A stretch of DNA of 64,000 nt, from assembly GCA_040772545.1 (NCBI GenBank), contig JAXGXY010000002.1, positions 186,001 through 250,000 on the forward strand. Direction: 5' to 3'. Of this stretch, positions 37,019-44,751 are shown in pieces. A program made the position numbers and the translations under genes. The notes under the pieces are model-generated. The model ran no database searches, had not been told where the DNA came from, and saw nothing but the letters and a program-made list of their open reading frames with translations. Position 1 is the stretch's first letter; each line of letters opens with the position of its first letter. Source of the stretch: UBA1431 sp002329665. Lineage in GTDB: Bacteria > Bacillota > Clostridia > Christensenellales > UBA1431.

Positions 37019-37210
37019 TCAAGTCTTTTCTTTGGTATACTTGCCGCTCTTTATCCGTGCATCGCTTGGCTTTTTAGCATCAGCGGGGATTGCCCATGTG
37101 TAGTCAATGCGAATAACTCCCGGAATACGGTTCTCGGCGCATAAGACTTGGATACGTCTGCGGGATATTCCCCATTTCTCAGCAGTCTGGCGAATAGACA
37201 GATACTCCAT
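37019..37210 (-). CDS. small helix-turn-helix DNA-binding protein
   Basis: The 63-residue protein MEYLSIRQTAEKWGISRRRIQVL has an N-terminal MerR/excisionase-type HTH (RQTAEKWGISRRRIQVLC) and the wing-like segment GVIRIDYTWAIPADAKKP common in such proteins. ATG 37210 has GGAG eight bases upstream; an earlier ATG at 37228 overlaps the stop of the preceding small gene. It lies 42 bp upstream of the SNF2 helicase, in the same direction. It could regulate island A or act as an excisionase-like factor. Confidence 0.8.
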   Translation of the reverse strand: MEYLSIRQTAEKWGISRRRIQVLCAENRIPGVIRIDYTWAIPADAKKPSDARIKSGKYTKEKT

Positions 37211-37224
37211 TTTGTACGCTCCAA

Positions 37225-37422
37225 TCATTTTGATGCAAAAATATGCCCTGCAGAGTCATCTACAGAGCACTCATTACTACGCAGCTGGCTGCCAGCCGAT
37301 ACCGGTTGAGGCACTGAAGCTTTGCGTCGCTGCCTTTCGACAACTTTACCAATTACATCAAATAGTATATGCCAAGCTGCGAACAAAATCAATAGCAGTA
37401 TGTAAATAATCCATGATTGCAC
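37225..37422 (-). CDS. possible small membrane protein
   Basis: A 65-codon frame starting at GTG 37422 encodes an N-terminal hydrophobic helix (SWIIYILLLILFAAWHILF) followed by a basic segment (KVVERQRRKA), the layout of a single-pass inner-membrane protein with cytoplasmic tail. It ends in a 4-bp ATGA overlap with the alternative start of the HTH gene. No good ribosome binding site is seen. The hydrophobic pattern and overlap are the only support. Confidence 0.4.
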   Translation of the reverse strand: MQSWIIYILLLILFAAWHILFDVIGKVVERQRRKASVPQPVSAGSQLRSNECSVDDSAGHIFASK

Positions 37423-37835
37423 AAAACTTTTTAATTGAGGTTACACTCATCTCCCGGGAGATGTTCAAATCTCCGGCGCTCTTCACTGTCAGACCGTCAC
37501 CTAGTATCGTATTAAGTTTCGCGGAATTGCGCAGGGGGGATACCTTTGATGTCGCCGGCATTAAGGATGATACTGTATTATCTGGCGAAACGGCTGTACG
37601 AATCAGATGCGGATGCGCATAAACGGTGTCGTTTCTTTCGCCGCTCTGTTCAAAAAATACCGGAAAATACATATGAAATCTGCTGCTCACGCCAGCTTTT
37701 CAGTGTGTATAGCACACAATTCCAAACCATATCATTAGCATGTTTTTCTACCATAAGTAGCGGCGACAGGTATTGATAATCCACAGTTTGTATGGCTATA
37801 TGTAACTGCGTTAAGCGCAGAAGGGTGGTACAAAA
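37423..37835. other. intergenic region between island A and the integrative element
   Basis: About 410 bp separate the leftward island A from the rightward element genes. Open frames occur on both strands (for example minus 37358-37690) but lack ribosome binding sites and recognised motifs. It should contain the divergent promoters of both units. An obvious -35/-10 pair was not found. Confidence 0.4.
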
Positions 37836-38699
37836 ATGGAATTCAAGTACAATGTAACCGGCAACGATCGCAAGCGTCTGGTCATGGCAATCGCAGAGCA
37901 TCTCGAATGCGACGCCAAATACCTCGGAATGCCTACAGCGGCATACCAAGTGGACTACTTCACCATCAGCAAGGACGGCACACTTTCCTTTGATGACCGT
38001 ACCGACAGCGACGAGGTGGAGCTGCTGGTCGAGGCGCTTCTGGAAAAAGGCTTCGAGCCGGAACCGCGCTTCGAAGACTTACGGATGACTGAGGAAGAAG
38101 AGCTGGGGCTCGGCAGACTGCGCCGCGACTCCATCGGCGAGAACGGTATGCAGCCTAGCGATGTTCCCGACGATGATAAGCTTGAGTATGTTGGCGACTC
38201 GCTCATTCTTTCCTACCCGCGTAAGGACATCAGTGATGCGGCGCTCGATAACCTGCGGCTGCTGGTGGCAAGCAAGGAGAAGCTCATCAAAAAGGCGCTG
38301 GGCGCGGACACGCTGCCGATTGAGGTCATGGACGAGGCAGTCAGCTTCCCGTGGTTTGCGGGCTTCCCGCAGCTGGAGGAAATCAGCGCCTACGCCCACT
38401 TCACCGGCAAGCTCATCGGCATGGCGAAAACTCAGAAGCGTGTCACCGCCAAGGAGAAGGACACCAACAACGAGAAGTACGCATTTCGCTGCTTCCTGTT
38501 GCGGCTTGGCTTCATCGGCGACGAGTACAAAGCAGCGCGTAAGATTCTACTTCGCAACCTCTCCGGCAGCGGCGCTTTCAAGAGCGGCAATCCGAAGGTA
38601 CAGGAGATGGTCGAACGCATCGAAGCGGACGCCGGTCTTTACGATGACGTGATGAGCCTGCAGGACAAGGAGGCGACTGACGATGATATTTCCGAGTAA
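37836..38699 (+). CDS. uncharacterised protein of clostridial mobile elements (287 aa)
   Basis: The protein starts MEFKYNVTGNDRKRLVMAI and is acidic and soluble, with no membrane segment. Similar proteins, often labelled virulence-related without functional proof, occur near the start of clostridial prophage-like elements followed by DUF4314 genes, as here. It overlaps the next ORF by 17 bp in another frame. The region SEVQ... is absent; I see an N-terminal domain (residues 1-85) and a C-terminal helical domain (from residue 150). No catalytic motif is visible. Confidence 0.7.
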   Translation: MEFKYNVTGNDRKRLVMAIAEHLECDAKYLGMPTAAYQVDYFTISKDGTLSFDDRTDSDEVELLVEALLEKGFEPEPRFEDLRMTEEEELGLGRLRRDSIGENGMQPSDVPDDDKLEYVGDSLILSYPRKDISDAALDNLRLLVASKEKLIKKALGADTLPIEVMDEAVSFPWFAGFPQLEEISAYAHFTGKLIGMAKTQKRVTAKEKDTNNEKYAFRCFLLRLGFIGDEYKAARKILLRNLSGSGAFKSGNPKVQEMVERIEADAGLYDDVMSLQDKEATDDDISE

Positions 38700-38913
38700 G
38701 GAGCTTGTCGAAAGCCTCCGCAAGCGTTACCCGGTCGGCTGCCGAGTGGAGCTTGTCCGCATAGACGACCCACAAGCGCCGCCGGTCGGCACCAAAGGCA
38801 CCGTGCGCGGCGTGGACGACATCGGCTCGGTCATGGTGGCATGGGACAACGGCTGCGTCCTGTCCGTGGCTTACGGTGAGGACGCCTGCAAGGCGATGAG
38901 CGGCGATGAGTGA
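38683..38913 (+). CDS. DUF4314 family protein
   Basis: The 76-residue protein has the short beta-rich core of DUF4314: YPVGCRVELVRIDDPQ, then GTKGTVRGVDDIGSVMVAWDNG. The pattern resembles an SH3-like fold for small-molecule or nucleic-acid contact. Its start lies inside the end of the preceding gene and its stop overlaps the next start by 8 bp, so three genes form a tight unit. Function unknown; typical of clostridial integrative elements. Confidence 0.8.
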   Translation: MIFPSKELVESLRKRYPVGCRVELVRIDDPQAPPVGTKGTVRGVDDIGSVMVAWDNGCVLSVAYGEDACKAMSGDE

Positions 38914-39082
38914 AACGGTCAAGAAGCAGATTCTCGCCATCCGCGACACTGGGCTGACGAATATGTTCGATGTCCGCACGGTGCAACACATCGCCAACGA
39001 CATGGAATTCTACGAGCTGGTGGTGTATCTGGAGGAGCATCGACGCGAATACGCGCATTTCATTCTCACCGGCGAAGCGTAA
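38906..39082 (+). CDS. DUF5049-like small protein
   Basis: The 58-residue frame begins MSETVKKQILAIRDTGLTNM at ATG 38906, overlapping the DUF4314 gene. The central FDVRTVQHIANDMEFYELVVYL motif fits DUF5049, which commonly follows DUF4314 in clostridial elements. Entirely helical by appearance. Function unknown. Confidence 0.7.
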   Translation: MSETVKKQILAIRDTGLTNMFDVRTVQHIANDMEFYELVVYLEEHRREYAHFILTGEA

Positions 39083-39214
39083 ACTACACAATTCCGGCGG
39101 CGAAATTCGCTGTAAAGATCGTATAGTTTATGCCGGTATATATCGCGGAATTGCCTTGCTATAGTGTGCTTTTAGAGCGATCATGTGTACAACAAAACAA
39201 AGGAGGCACACCCC

Positions 39215-39394
39215 ATGACAGACAAGCAGTTGAAACAGGCAAAAAGCCAGCTCCCGCAGGGCGAGCGCTTCGACCGAGCCTACAGCGCCTTTGAAGGCGG
39301 TATCAGGCTGATTTCCAAGAAAGCCGACGGCACGGAAACCCGCTACAAAGTACACTTCGAAGCTGACGACAATGTTCGCATCGAAAGATTCTAA
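39215..39394 (+). CDS. small hypothetical protein (59 aa)
   Basis: ATG 39215 has AGGAGG eight bases upstream and gives MTDKQLKQAKSQLPQGERFD. The protein is short, charged and beta-rich at the end (RYKVHFEADDNVRIERF). I do not recognise it. The strong ribosome binding site and position among element genes support it as real. Confidence 0.6.
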   Translation: MTDKQLKQAKSQLPQGERFDRAYSAFEGGIRLISKKADGTETRYKVHFEADDNVRIERF

Positions 39395-39473
39395 GCCCAG
39401 CGACAGCGACGGGAACAGCCCTTGACGGGGCTGTATCTCGTACACATAGATTTTTGAAGGCACCGAAGGGTGT

Positions 39474-40568
39474 CTATTTTTTGCTTTTTTCTTGGGTTGC
39501 ATGCAGTTTTTTATTTCTACGAGATTTTTTAGCCCTTTGTGCGTTGTATGTTTTTTTGCATTGAGGGTCTCCGCAATAGGTATGCCTGTTGTTTCTTCGG
39601 ATAAACGCAGTGCCACATATTGGACAAGTCGTGAGCGTCCCTTCATATTTATCTTTGCGTTGGCCTGCTTCTTCCGGAGGACCGAAATCCACTATCATTC
39701 GAGCAAGCGTATACCAAGCAATGTCGAAAACGGAATGAACATCCGCAGCAAAGACAACGCTGTTGTTTTTCGGGTTAAGTTTTAATCGCATATGAAAATC
39801 CGGAATGATATCTATAAGAACATTCCGCAGCTCTTCAAAATAATCGAACGGCTCACGAGCAAACGATGTTGGTGGCTCTTCTATATCGGGCTTCTTCCCC
39901 AATTTTGCGTATGCTTTCATTATTTCTACGATATCGCCCAAAGCTTCAGTTTCCGGTACAGACTCCTGTTTTTCTGATTCCTCCCGTTTATACCGCTCAA
40001 AGAAAGGCAAGCCTTCGAAAAATTTGCCTTCTGTAGCCATGTTGAAAGCTTGGTCACTGTTACCGGCACATTCATCTTTCAGTGCAAAATAAAACTGCGC
40101 TGCCACATAAAACCTACCCAGGTCATGAATGAAGCCAGACACTCCGAACATGCCATCACGCTCAATCCAATAGCCGTTTTTTCCGGCGGTGATATCGACT
40201 TCGGTGAGGGTCGTGTACAGCGAGTCTATATCATACGGGTGTGCAATGGTTTTGCAAAACTGAATAATCAATTCATTGAACGGCTTCTTTTCGGAGAAGC
40301 TGTTTATTCTGCTGCCGAGGTTATAGAGCTCCTGAAACAATTCTTTACCGGACAGACCATTTTGTTTGTCAATATCAGGCTCCATACCTTTGTATACGAT
40401 TGGCTTGAGATACTCTACGTCATTCGTATCGTACTCGAACTCGTAGTCTTTGAAACGAAAAGTATGATAAATTAGCTGACCAATGCCGCCCACATCTCCA
40501 AATCCAATTATATCTGAGGTATTATCAGCCTTTGACTCTGTAAATAATCCCCATTCGTCGTATGGCAT
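39474..40568 (-). CDS. uncharacterised protein with C-terminal zinc finger
   Basis: Start chosen at ATG 40568 (MPYDEWGLFTESK), eight bases after GGAGG; the longer frame reads through the palindromic promoter region. The first ~300 residues are unrecognised. The C terminus holds a C2H2/C4-like zinc site, CPICGTAFIRRNNRHTYCGD followed by CKKTYNAQRAKKSRR, as found in DNA-binding or RNA-binding proteins of mobile elements. It is the only leftward gene in this part of the element and is transcribed away from the 40.7-kb genes, so it may be a regulator or cargo gene. Confidence 0.7.
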   Translation of the reverse strand: MPYDEWGLFTESKADNTSDIIGFGDVGGIGQLIYHTFRFKDYEFEYDTNDVEYLKPIVYKGMEPDIDKQNGLSGKELFQELYNLGSRINSFSEKKPFNELIIQFCKTIAHPYDIDSLYTTLTEVDITAGKNGYWIERDGMFGVSGFIHDLGRFYVAAQFYFALKDECAGNSDQAFNMATEGKFFEGLPFFERYKREESEKQESVPETEALGDIVEIMKAYAKLGKKPDIEEPPTSFAREPFDYFEELRNVLIDIIPDFHMRLKLNPKNNSVVFAADVHSVFDIAWYTLARMIVDFGPPEEAGQRKDKYEGTLTTCPICGTAFIRRNNRHTYCGDPQCKKTYNAQRAKKSRRNKKLHATQEKSKK

Positions 40569-40582
40569 TTTCATTTCCTCCA

Positions 40583-40637
40583 TCACATTTAGCGTCACAT
40601 TTAGATGTTTGTTATATGTGACATTGTATCGTACAAT
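40583..40637. promoter_or_regulatory. operator-like repeats in a divergent promoter region
   Basis: The 190-bp gap between the leftward zinc-finger gene and the rightward small genes contains two direct copies of TCACATTTAG (40583-40592 and 40595-40604) and a perfect 6+6 palindrome ATTGTA-TCG-TACAAT (40623-40637). Such arrangements usually bind a dimeric repressor. The nearby HTH protein at 40960 is one candidate. Function inferred only. Confidence 0.45.
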
Positions 40638-40758
40638 ACAGTAGAAAACAAGAGCAAAGAATAAAATTGTTTTCAAACCAGCGGAAGTCAATCGGAGAGA
40701 TTGTTCCTCGCAACGATAGGGGCAGTCTGCCCGGAGAGGAATAAAAGGAGGAAATGGC

Positions 40759-40914
40759 ATGAAAGACCGTAAAAAGCAGAGGGAGAACCGGAAGCTGAAG
40801 CACAAAGAGGAAATGATTGATAAGCACAACAGCTTCGGCAACAAGGATTTGACCCCGTACAACGCAGTCCTTCAGATGAGAACGAAAGACAAAGCGGCCA
40901 TCGCACTCAAGTAG
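40759..40914 (+). CDS. small basic protein (51 aa)
   Basis: ATG 40759 has AGGAGG eight bases upstream and gives MKDRKKQRENRKLKHKEEMI. The N-terminal half is strongly basic and helical, the C-terminal half reads NSFGNKDLTPYNAVLQMR. Short proteins of this kind are common in clostridial integrative elements. Too short for a family call. It is followed 45 bp later by an HTH gene. Confidence 0.55.
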   Translation: MKDRKKQRENRKLKHKEEMIDKHNSFGNKDLTPYNAVLQMRTKDKAAIALK

Positions 40915-40959
40915 TGCGGTGGCTGTTTGCAAAATACAGAATGGAAGGAGAGAAACTTT

Positions 40960-41166
40960 ATGGAAAAATCGACAATGAGCGTTCAGGAGCTTTCCATGCA
41001 GATGGGAATCAGCCTGCCGAAAGCGTATGAGCTTACAAAAACACCCGGCTTCCCTGCATTCCGTATCGGGACGAGGATTCTCATTCCGATAGAAGCCTTT
41101 CATAAATGGCTTCAGGAAAGCACGCTGTCTGCTCGTGACGGGAACGGAAGTGATTCGACGCAATGA
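40960..41166 (+). CDS. excisionase-like helix-turn-helix protein
   Basis: The 68-residue protein starts at ATG 40960 after a GGAG site. It has the MerR/Xis-type fold: SVQELSMQMGISLPKAYEL as HTH, then FPAFRIGTRILIPIEAFHKWL as wing. Proteins like this act as excisionases or small regulators in phages and integrative elements. Its stop overlaps the start of the primase gene (ATGA-type overlap at 41163-41166). It may direct excision with the serine recombinases downstream or regulate replication genes. Confidence 0.85.
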   Translation: MEKSTMSVQELSMQMGISLPKAYELTKTPGFPAFRIGTRILIPIEAFHKWLQESTLSARDGNGSDSTQ

Positions 41167-41597
41167 ACACCGCACCTACAGCCTTCTGCGCCAATTGCAG
41201 AGGCGATGAAAGCAACTGCCGATATCCGAATAAAATCGTTATCGATGGCATTAAAGCATTTCGAAGGCTGGTCTCATATGACCATGTGTTTACGGAATTC
41301 AAGGATAATTACCGCAGCAATAAAAACTTTATCCGAGCATGGGGCTTGCCCGAAGATATCGACAACGACCACTCGGATAAGCCAGAGGATTGGATTTACC
41401 CGGCAGACATCGCCGCATTCTTCACCAATGTCCGGTATTTCATTCACTACAGCCGTCATCACATGAAGCAAAAAGACAGCAAATCTCCGAGGCCACGCTT
41501 CCATGTAGACTTCATTATAGACGAAGAGGATGACTATGAGACCTTCGCAAATTTGAAAAAGCAGGTGTTCAGCGTTTTTCCGTTCTTTGATGACTAA
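41163..41597 (+). pseudogene. AEP-type primase domain, N-terminal part of a split primase-helicase
   Basis: This 144-codon frame holds the archaeo-eukaryotic primase-like domain seen in element-encoded primase-helicases: DIDNDHSDKPEDWIYPADI with an acidic motif, NVRYFIHYSRHHMKQK and RPRFHVDFII. It ends at TAA 41595-41597, and the next codons in the same frame read AQDVARFLYGTENPE, exactly the sequence that continues this domain in intact relatives. The stop is therefore an internal nonsense codon, not a natural gene end. The downstream half is the next entry. Unless the stop is read through, primase and helicase are separated. Confidence 0.8.
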
Positions 41598-41606
41598 GCG
41601 CAGGAT

Positions 41607-43433
41607 GTGGCACGTTTCCTATACGGCACCGAGAACCCGGAAGTCGAATATCACGATGGGGCGCTGACGCTGACGGCATTCATGAAGGAGTATGAAGCCG
41701 CAGCCGCCTTCGCCAACATGAATGAGGTAATCACCGAGGGGCACCGCAATTCCACGCTATCGAGGTTCGCTGGTCGAATCATTGTGAAATTAGATGACAC
41801 CGAAGAAGCGCATGAGCGGTTTTTAGAGGAAGCCCAAAAGTGCGATGTGCCACTCCCGGACAATGAGCTTCGGAGCATTTGGAAAAGTGCACAGGGTTTT
41901 CTCAAGAAAATAAAGTCTACCGGAACCTATGTGGTGCCCGGCGCGTACAGTGGCAAAAGCGGCAGTGAAATTAAATGGGAGGAACCGATACCCTTTGACG
42001 AATTTACGCTGCCACCGTTTCCAATAGAGGCGCTGCCGATAGTAGTGCGAGATTATGTTCTGGCCGTGTCCGAAAGCACGCAGACTCCCGTGGATATGTC
42101 GGCATCAGCCGCTCTGGGCGTGCTGTCCATCTGTACGCAGGGAAAATACCGTATCCGTGGCAAGCAGGACTGGGTGGAGCCGCTCAATCTCTACATTGTA
42201 ATAATAGCGGAGCCGTCCGAACGCAAATCCGCTGTAATCAGCTTTTCGACAAGACCTGTAAATGAATTCGAATCCGGCCACAACAAGCAAAACGCAGCGG
42301 TAATGGAAGCCAGCCGGATGAAAAAACGCATTTTGGAGCGGCGACAAAAAACGCTGGAGGAACAGATGGCAAAAGGCAAGGCCGAGAAAGCAGATCTTGA
42401 CGCTATCGCCGCCGAAATCGCGGAGTTCAAGGAGAAAACACCGCTGCGGCTCTATGTGGACGATATTACCACGGAAAAGCTCACATCGGTCTTATCCGAT
42501 GGCGGCGGTAAAGCGGCAATCGTTTCTGCCGAAGGCGGCATCTTCGATATGCTCTCCGGCATGTACACAAAAACCGTAAACATTGATGTGCTGCTCAAAG
42601 GTCACTCCGGCGACAGTATCCGCGTCGACCGTATCGGCAGAAACAGCGAAAGCATTATGAATCCATCGCTGTCTGTGCTCTTGGCGGTTCAGCCCAATGT
42701 TCTCTCCGGCATGATGCAGAACGGCACATTCCGCGGGCGCGGCCTCACCGCTCGATTCCTATACTGCATGCCGACTTCGTTTGTCGGAAGTCGTAAATAC
42801 CGCACGGATTCAGTCTCGCAGGACATTTCAAGAGCCTATTCGACGCTCATATTTGACCTGCTGGATGAGGACAACAATCCCTCTACGGACTGCCCGGAGG
42901 AGATCACCCTGTCCCCGGAAGCGGACGCTCTGCTTGAGGATTTTGCCAATGAGCTGGAACCGAAGCTGCGCGATGAAATGTCGGACATCTCTGATTGGGC
43001 TGGAAAGCTCGTCGGTGCAGTGCTTCGCATCTCCGGTATTCTCTGCCGTGCAAACAGCACCGTGTGCAGCGTTTTTCTGGACGAGCCAACACCGCTGGTC
43101 GTTGACGCAGAAACCATGAAAAACGCCATCACCATCGGCAGGTACTACACCGAACATTCAAAAGCAGCATTCTGGCTCATGGGAGCAGACCCAATTGTCA
43201 AACAGTGCAAATATGTTTTATCGGCAATCAAGAAGAATGGCCTCGTGGAGTTTACTCGACGAGACATCATGCGTATCTGCCGGGGCATTCGGACTGCCGA
43301 AGAAGTCCAGCCCGTGCTTGACCGGCTTTCCGAATACGGCTATGTCGCGGCAAAACCAGTAAGTGGCTACACCGGCACCGGAAGACCGGCTGCACAGAGC
43401 TATCTCATCAATCCGGCAGTCCTGTCCAGCTAA
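41607..43433 (+). CDS. DUF3987 helicase half of a split primase-helicase
   Basis: The frame continues the primase frame without shift (both in the same register) after the TAA at 41595. A GTG at 41607 gives MARFLYGTENPEVEY but has no ribosome binding site. The body is DUF3987 (YfjI-like), with an atypical P-loop IIAEPSERKSAVIS near residue 200, a coiled segment (RQKTLEEQMAKGKAEKADL), and acidic Walker B-like LYVDDITTEKL. The C terminus has a winged-helix-like segment (EFTRRDIMRICRGI). DUF3987 proteins are replication helicases or NTPases of phages and plasmids. It may be made by readthrough or reinitiation, or not at all. Confidence 0.75.
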   Translation: MARFLYGTENPEVEYHDGALTLTAFMKEYEAAAAFANMNEVITEGHRNSTLSRFAGRIIVKLDDTEEAHERFLEEAQKCDVPLPDNELRSIWKSAQGFLKKIKSTGTYVVPGAYSGKSGSEIKWEEPIPFDEFTLPPFPIEALPIVVRDYVLAVSESTQTPVDMSASAALGVLSICTQGKYRIRGKQDWVEPLNLYIVIIAEPSERKSAVISFSTRPVNEFESGHNKQNAAVMEASRMKKRILERRQKTLEEQMAKGKAEKADLDAIAAEIAEFKEKTPLRLYVDDITTEKLTSVLSDGGGKAAIVSAEGGIFDMLSGMYTKTVNIDVLLKGHSGDSIRVDRIGRNSESIMNPSLSVLLAVQPNVLSGMMQNGTFRGRGLTARFLYCMPTSFVGSRKYRTDSVSQDISRAYSTLIFDLLDEDNNPSTDCPEEITLSPEADALLEDFANELEPKLRDEMSDISDWAGKLVGAVLRISGILCRANSTVCSVFLDEPTPLVVDAETMKNAITIGRYYTEHSKAAFWLMGADPIVKQCKYVLSAIKKNGLVEFTRRDIMRICRGIRTAEEVQPVLDRLSEYGYVAAKPVSGYTGTGRPAAQSYLINPAVLSS

Positions 43434-43476
43434 TCATGTACCCTCATAAAAATCATTATATAAAGGAGCAACTACC

Positions 43477-43815
43477 ATGAAGAAAACCGCAAAAAAACTC
43501 ATGCCCATTCCTGAGGGCTATGTCGTGTTGACCAAAGAATCCACTAGCGTGAAATCGCAGTGGATTGAACAGGAAAACACCCGCCATTTCCGTTTGGCAG
43601 AATACGCTGACGGCACCACCGCGCTCTATCGCGTTTACCCCGGCGGAGACCTCAACCATGACTATGAGAGCGTTTTAGTTCAGAAGCTGTACTGCCTGCA
43701 CTGCGGAGAACCGCTGATCCCAGATTTGGGTTCAGTAACCGGCATCCCTGACCTGTACAACTATCACTGCACCGCTTGCGGACGGAGTATCGAAATCAGC
43801 AAGGAGGATTACTAA
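43477..43815 (+). CDS. zinc-ribbon protein (112 aa)
   Basis: The protein starts MKKTAKKLMPIPEGYVVLT after an AAGGAG site. Its C-terminal part has a C4 zinc ribbon, CLHCGEPLI near residue 73 and CTACGRSIE near residue 98. The N-terminal half is beta-rich. It is related in layout to the next gene, which also opens with an I-x-E-G-(Y/F)-x-V-L-T motif, so the two may be a duplicated pair. Function unknown. Confidence 0.65.
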   Translation: MKKTAKKLMPIPEGYVVLTKESTSVKSQWIEQENTRHFRLAEYADGTTALYRVYPGGDLNHDYESVLVQKLYCLHCGEPLIPDLGSVTGIPDLYNYHCTACGRSIEISKEDY

Positions 43816-43817
43816 TT

Positions 43818-44189
43818 ATGGACGAGCATGTACGCATAAAGCAGATTCTTCCCATCACGGAGGGCTTCGCTGTATTAACTCTTGGTGAAGATGAAAATGG
43901 TCACCACTGTTTTCATGATTCAGCGAAGGATGGATGGCATTACTTGTTTGCTCTGGTAGATGGCGGAAAAGACGCTGATGACTATGTTGCTGTCTATGAG
44001 ATGGATGCCGCAGGCGATGGAGACATCGATGGGTGTGCATATCGCATTGTACCCAAACGCACATGTCCGAAATGCGGTCGCGATACGACGCCAAGCTGGG
44101 ATGTTAACGACTCATGGTATCCGACATACAATTGCTTTTGTGGCTATTCCTTCACACCGAGTCAGTTGAAAGAAGGTGAATCGAAATGA
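43818..44189 (+). CDS. zinc-ribbon protein paralogue (123 aa)
   Basis: ATG 43818 has AAGGAGG about ten bases upstream and lies 2 bp after the previous stop. The opening IKQILPITEGFAVLTLGED parallels the previous protein, and the C-terminal ribbon reads CPKCGRDTTP and CFCGYSFTP. Both are probably metal-binding proteins of the element with a shared ancestor. The stop overlaps the next start. Confidence 0.65.
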   Translation: MDEHVRIKQILPITEGFAVLTLGEDENGHHCFHDSAKDGWHYLFALVDGGKDADDYVAVYEMDAAGDGDIDGCAYRIVPKRTCPKCGRDTTPSWDVNDSWYPTYNCFCGYSFTPSQLKEGESK

Positions 44190-44506
44190 TGAAAAACGGA
44201 AAGCCGTACTCGAATGAGAACGGTTATGTAGATGACGGGCTAATCACCAGTCACCCGCAAGAGGAAATCGATACGGTCATGAATTGGATTGCCGAGAGCA
44301 TCACCCCACGCAAAACGCCGCTTGATGGTCACACCAGCTATGGCATTAAGCATCTGTTGCATCGTGACACAGGCATCTACCTTACCAATAACGAGTTCAA
44401 AGATGCCATGCTTCAAGCAGGCTACGAGCCCGTTGACCCCAATCAACTCAACTGGCATTACCGCATCAGCAAAAAGTCTAAGGCGTTTGCACTGAAGGTC
44501 TGGTAG
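44186..44506 (+). CDS. conserved small protein of integrative elements (106 aa)
   Basis: The frame starts MMKNGKPYSNENGY and overlaps the upstream gene by 4 bp, with a GAAGGTG site before it. Segments DGHTSYGIKHLLHRDTGIY and NEFKDAMLQAGYEP are conserved-looking and helical. No motif for catalysis. Proteins of this kind occur between primase and terminase genes in clostridial elements. The 245-bp gap after it (44507-44751) shows no gene I can support. Confidence 0.6.
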   Translation: MMKNGKPYSNENGYVDDGLITSHPQEEIDTVMNWIAESITPRKTPLDGHTSYGIKHLLHRDTGIYLTNNEFKDAMLQAGYEPVDPNQLNWHYRISKKSKAFALKVW

Positions 44507-44751
44507 TCACTTTTGTCCTTTTAGTCCGTTTTGTCCCGTACATTTGCAGGTGAAAATCATGTGCCCGCTGCGCTGCTGTATGCCGGCTCAATGCCACGGC
44601 AGCGTGGCGGCTCATGGCTTCTGCCTGCGGATACCCTGGGGCGGTTCTATCTCCGGGCAAAACCGGAGCGGACAGCGGCGTGGGGCTTCGTGTAGAAAAA
44701 CGCATAAGTTATTAGGGTATTGACCCTAAAAAATAAGGAGGATGAGATTTT

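Noticed and set aside
17109..37210. Assignment of island A to BREX
   Set aside because: No PglZ phosphatase, BrxL protease or BrxC-type ATPase is present, and the methylase alone does not decide.
37358..37690. 110-codon minus-strand open frame upstream of island A
   Set aside because: It overlaps the small membrane-protein frame, and no ribosome binding site, motif or typical codon pattern supports it.
44507..44751. Possible Cys-rich small ORF starting at an ATG near 44560
   Set aside because: No ribosome binding site before it, and the composition looks like out-of-frame GC-rich sequence.
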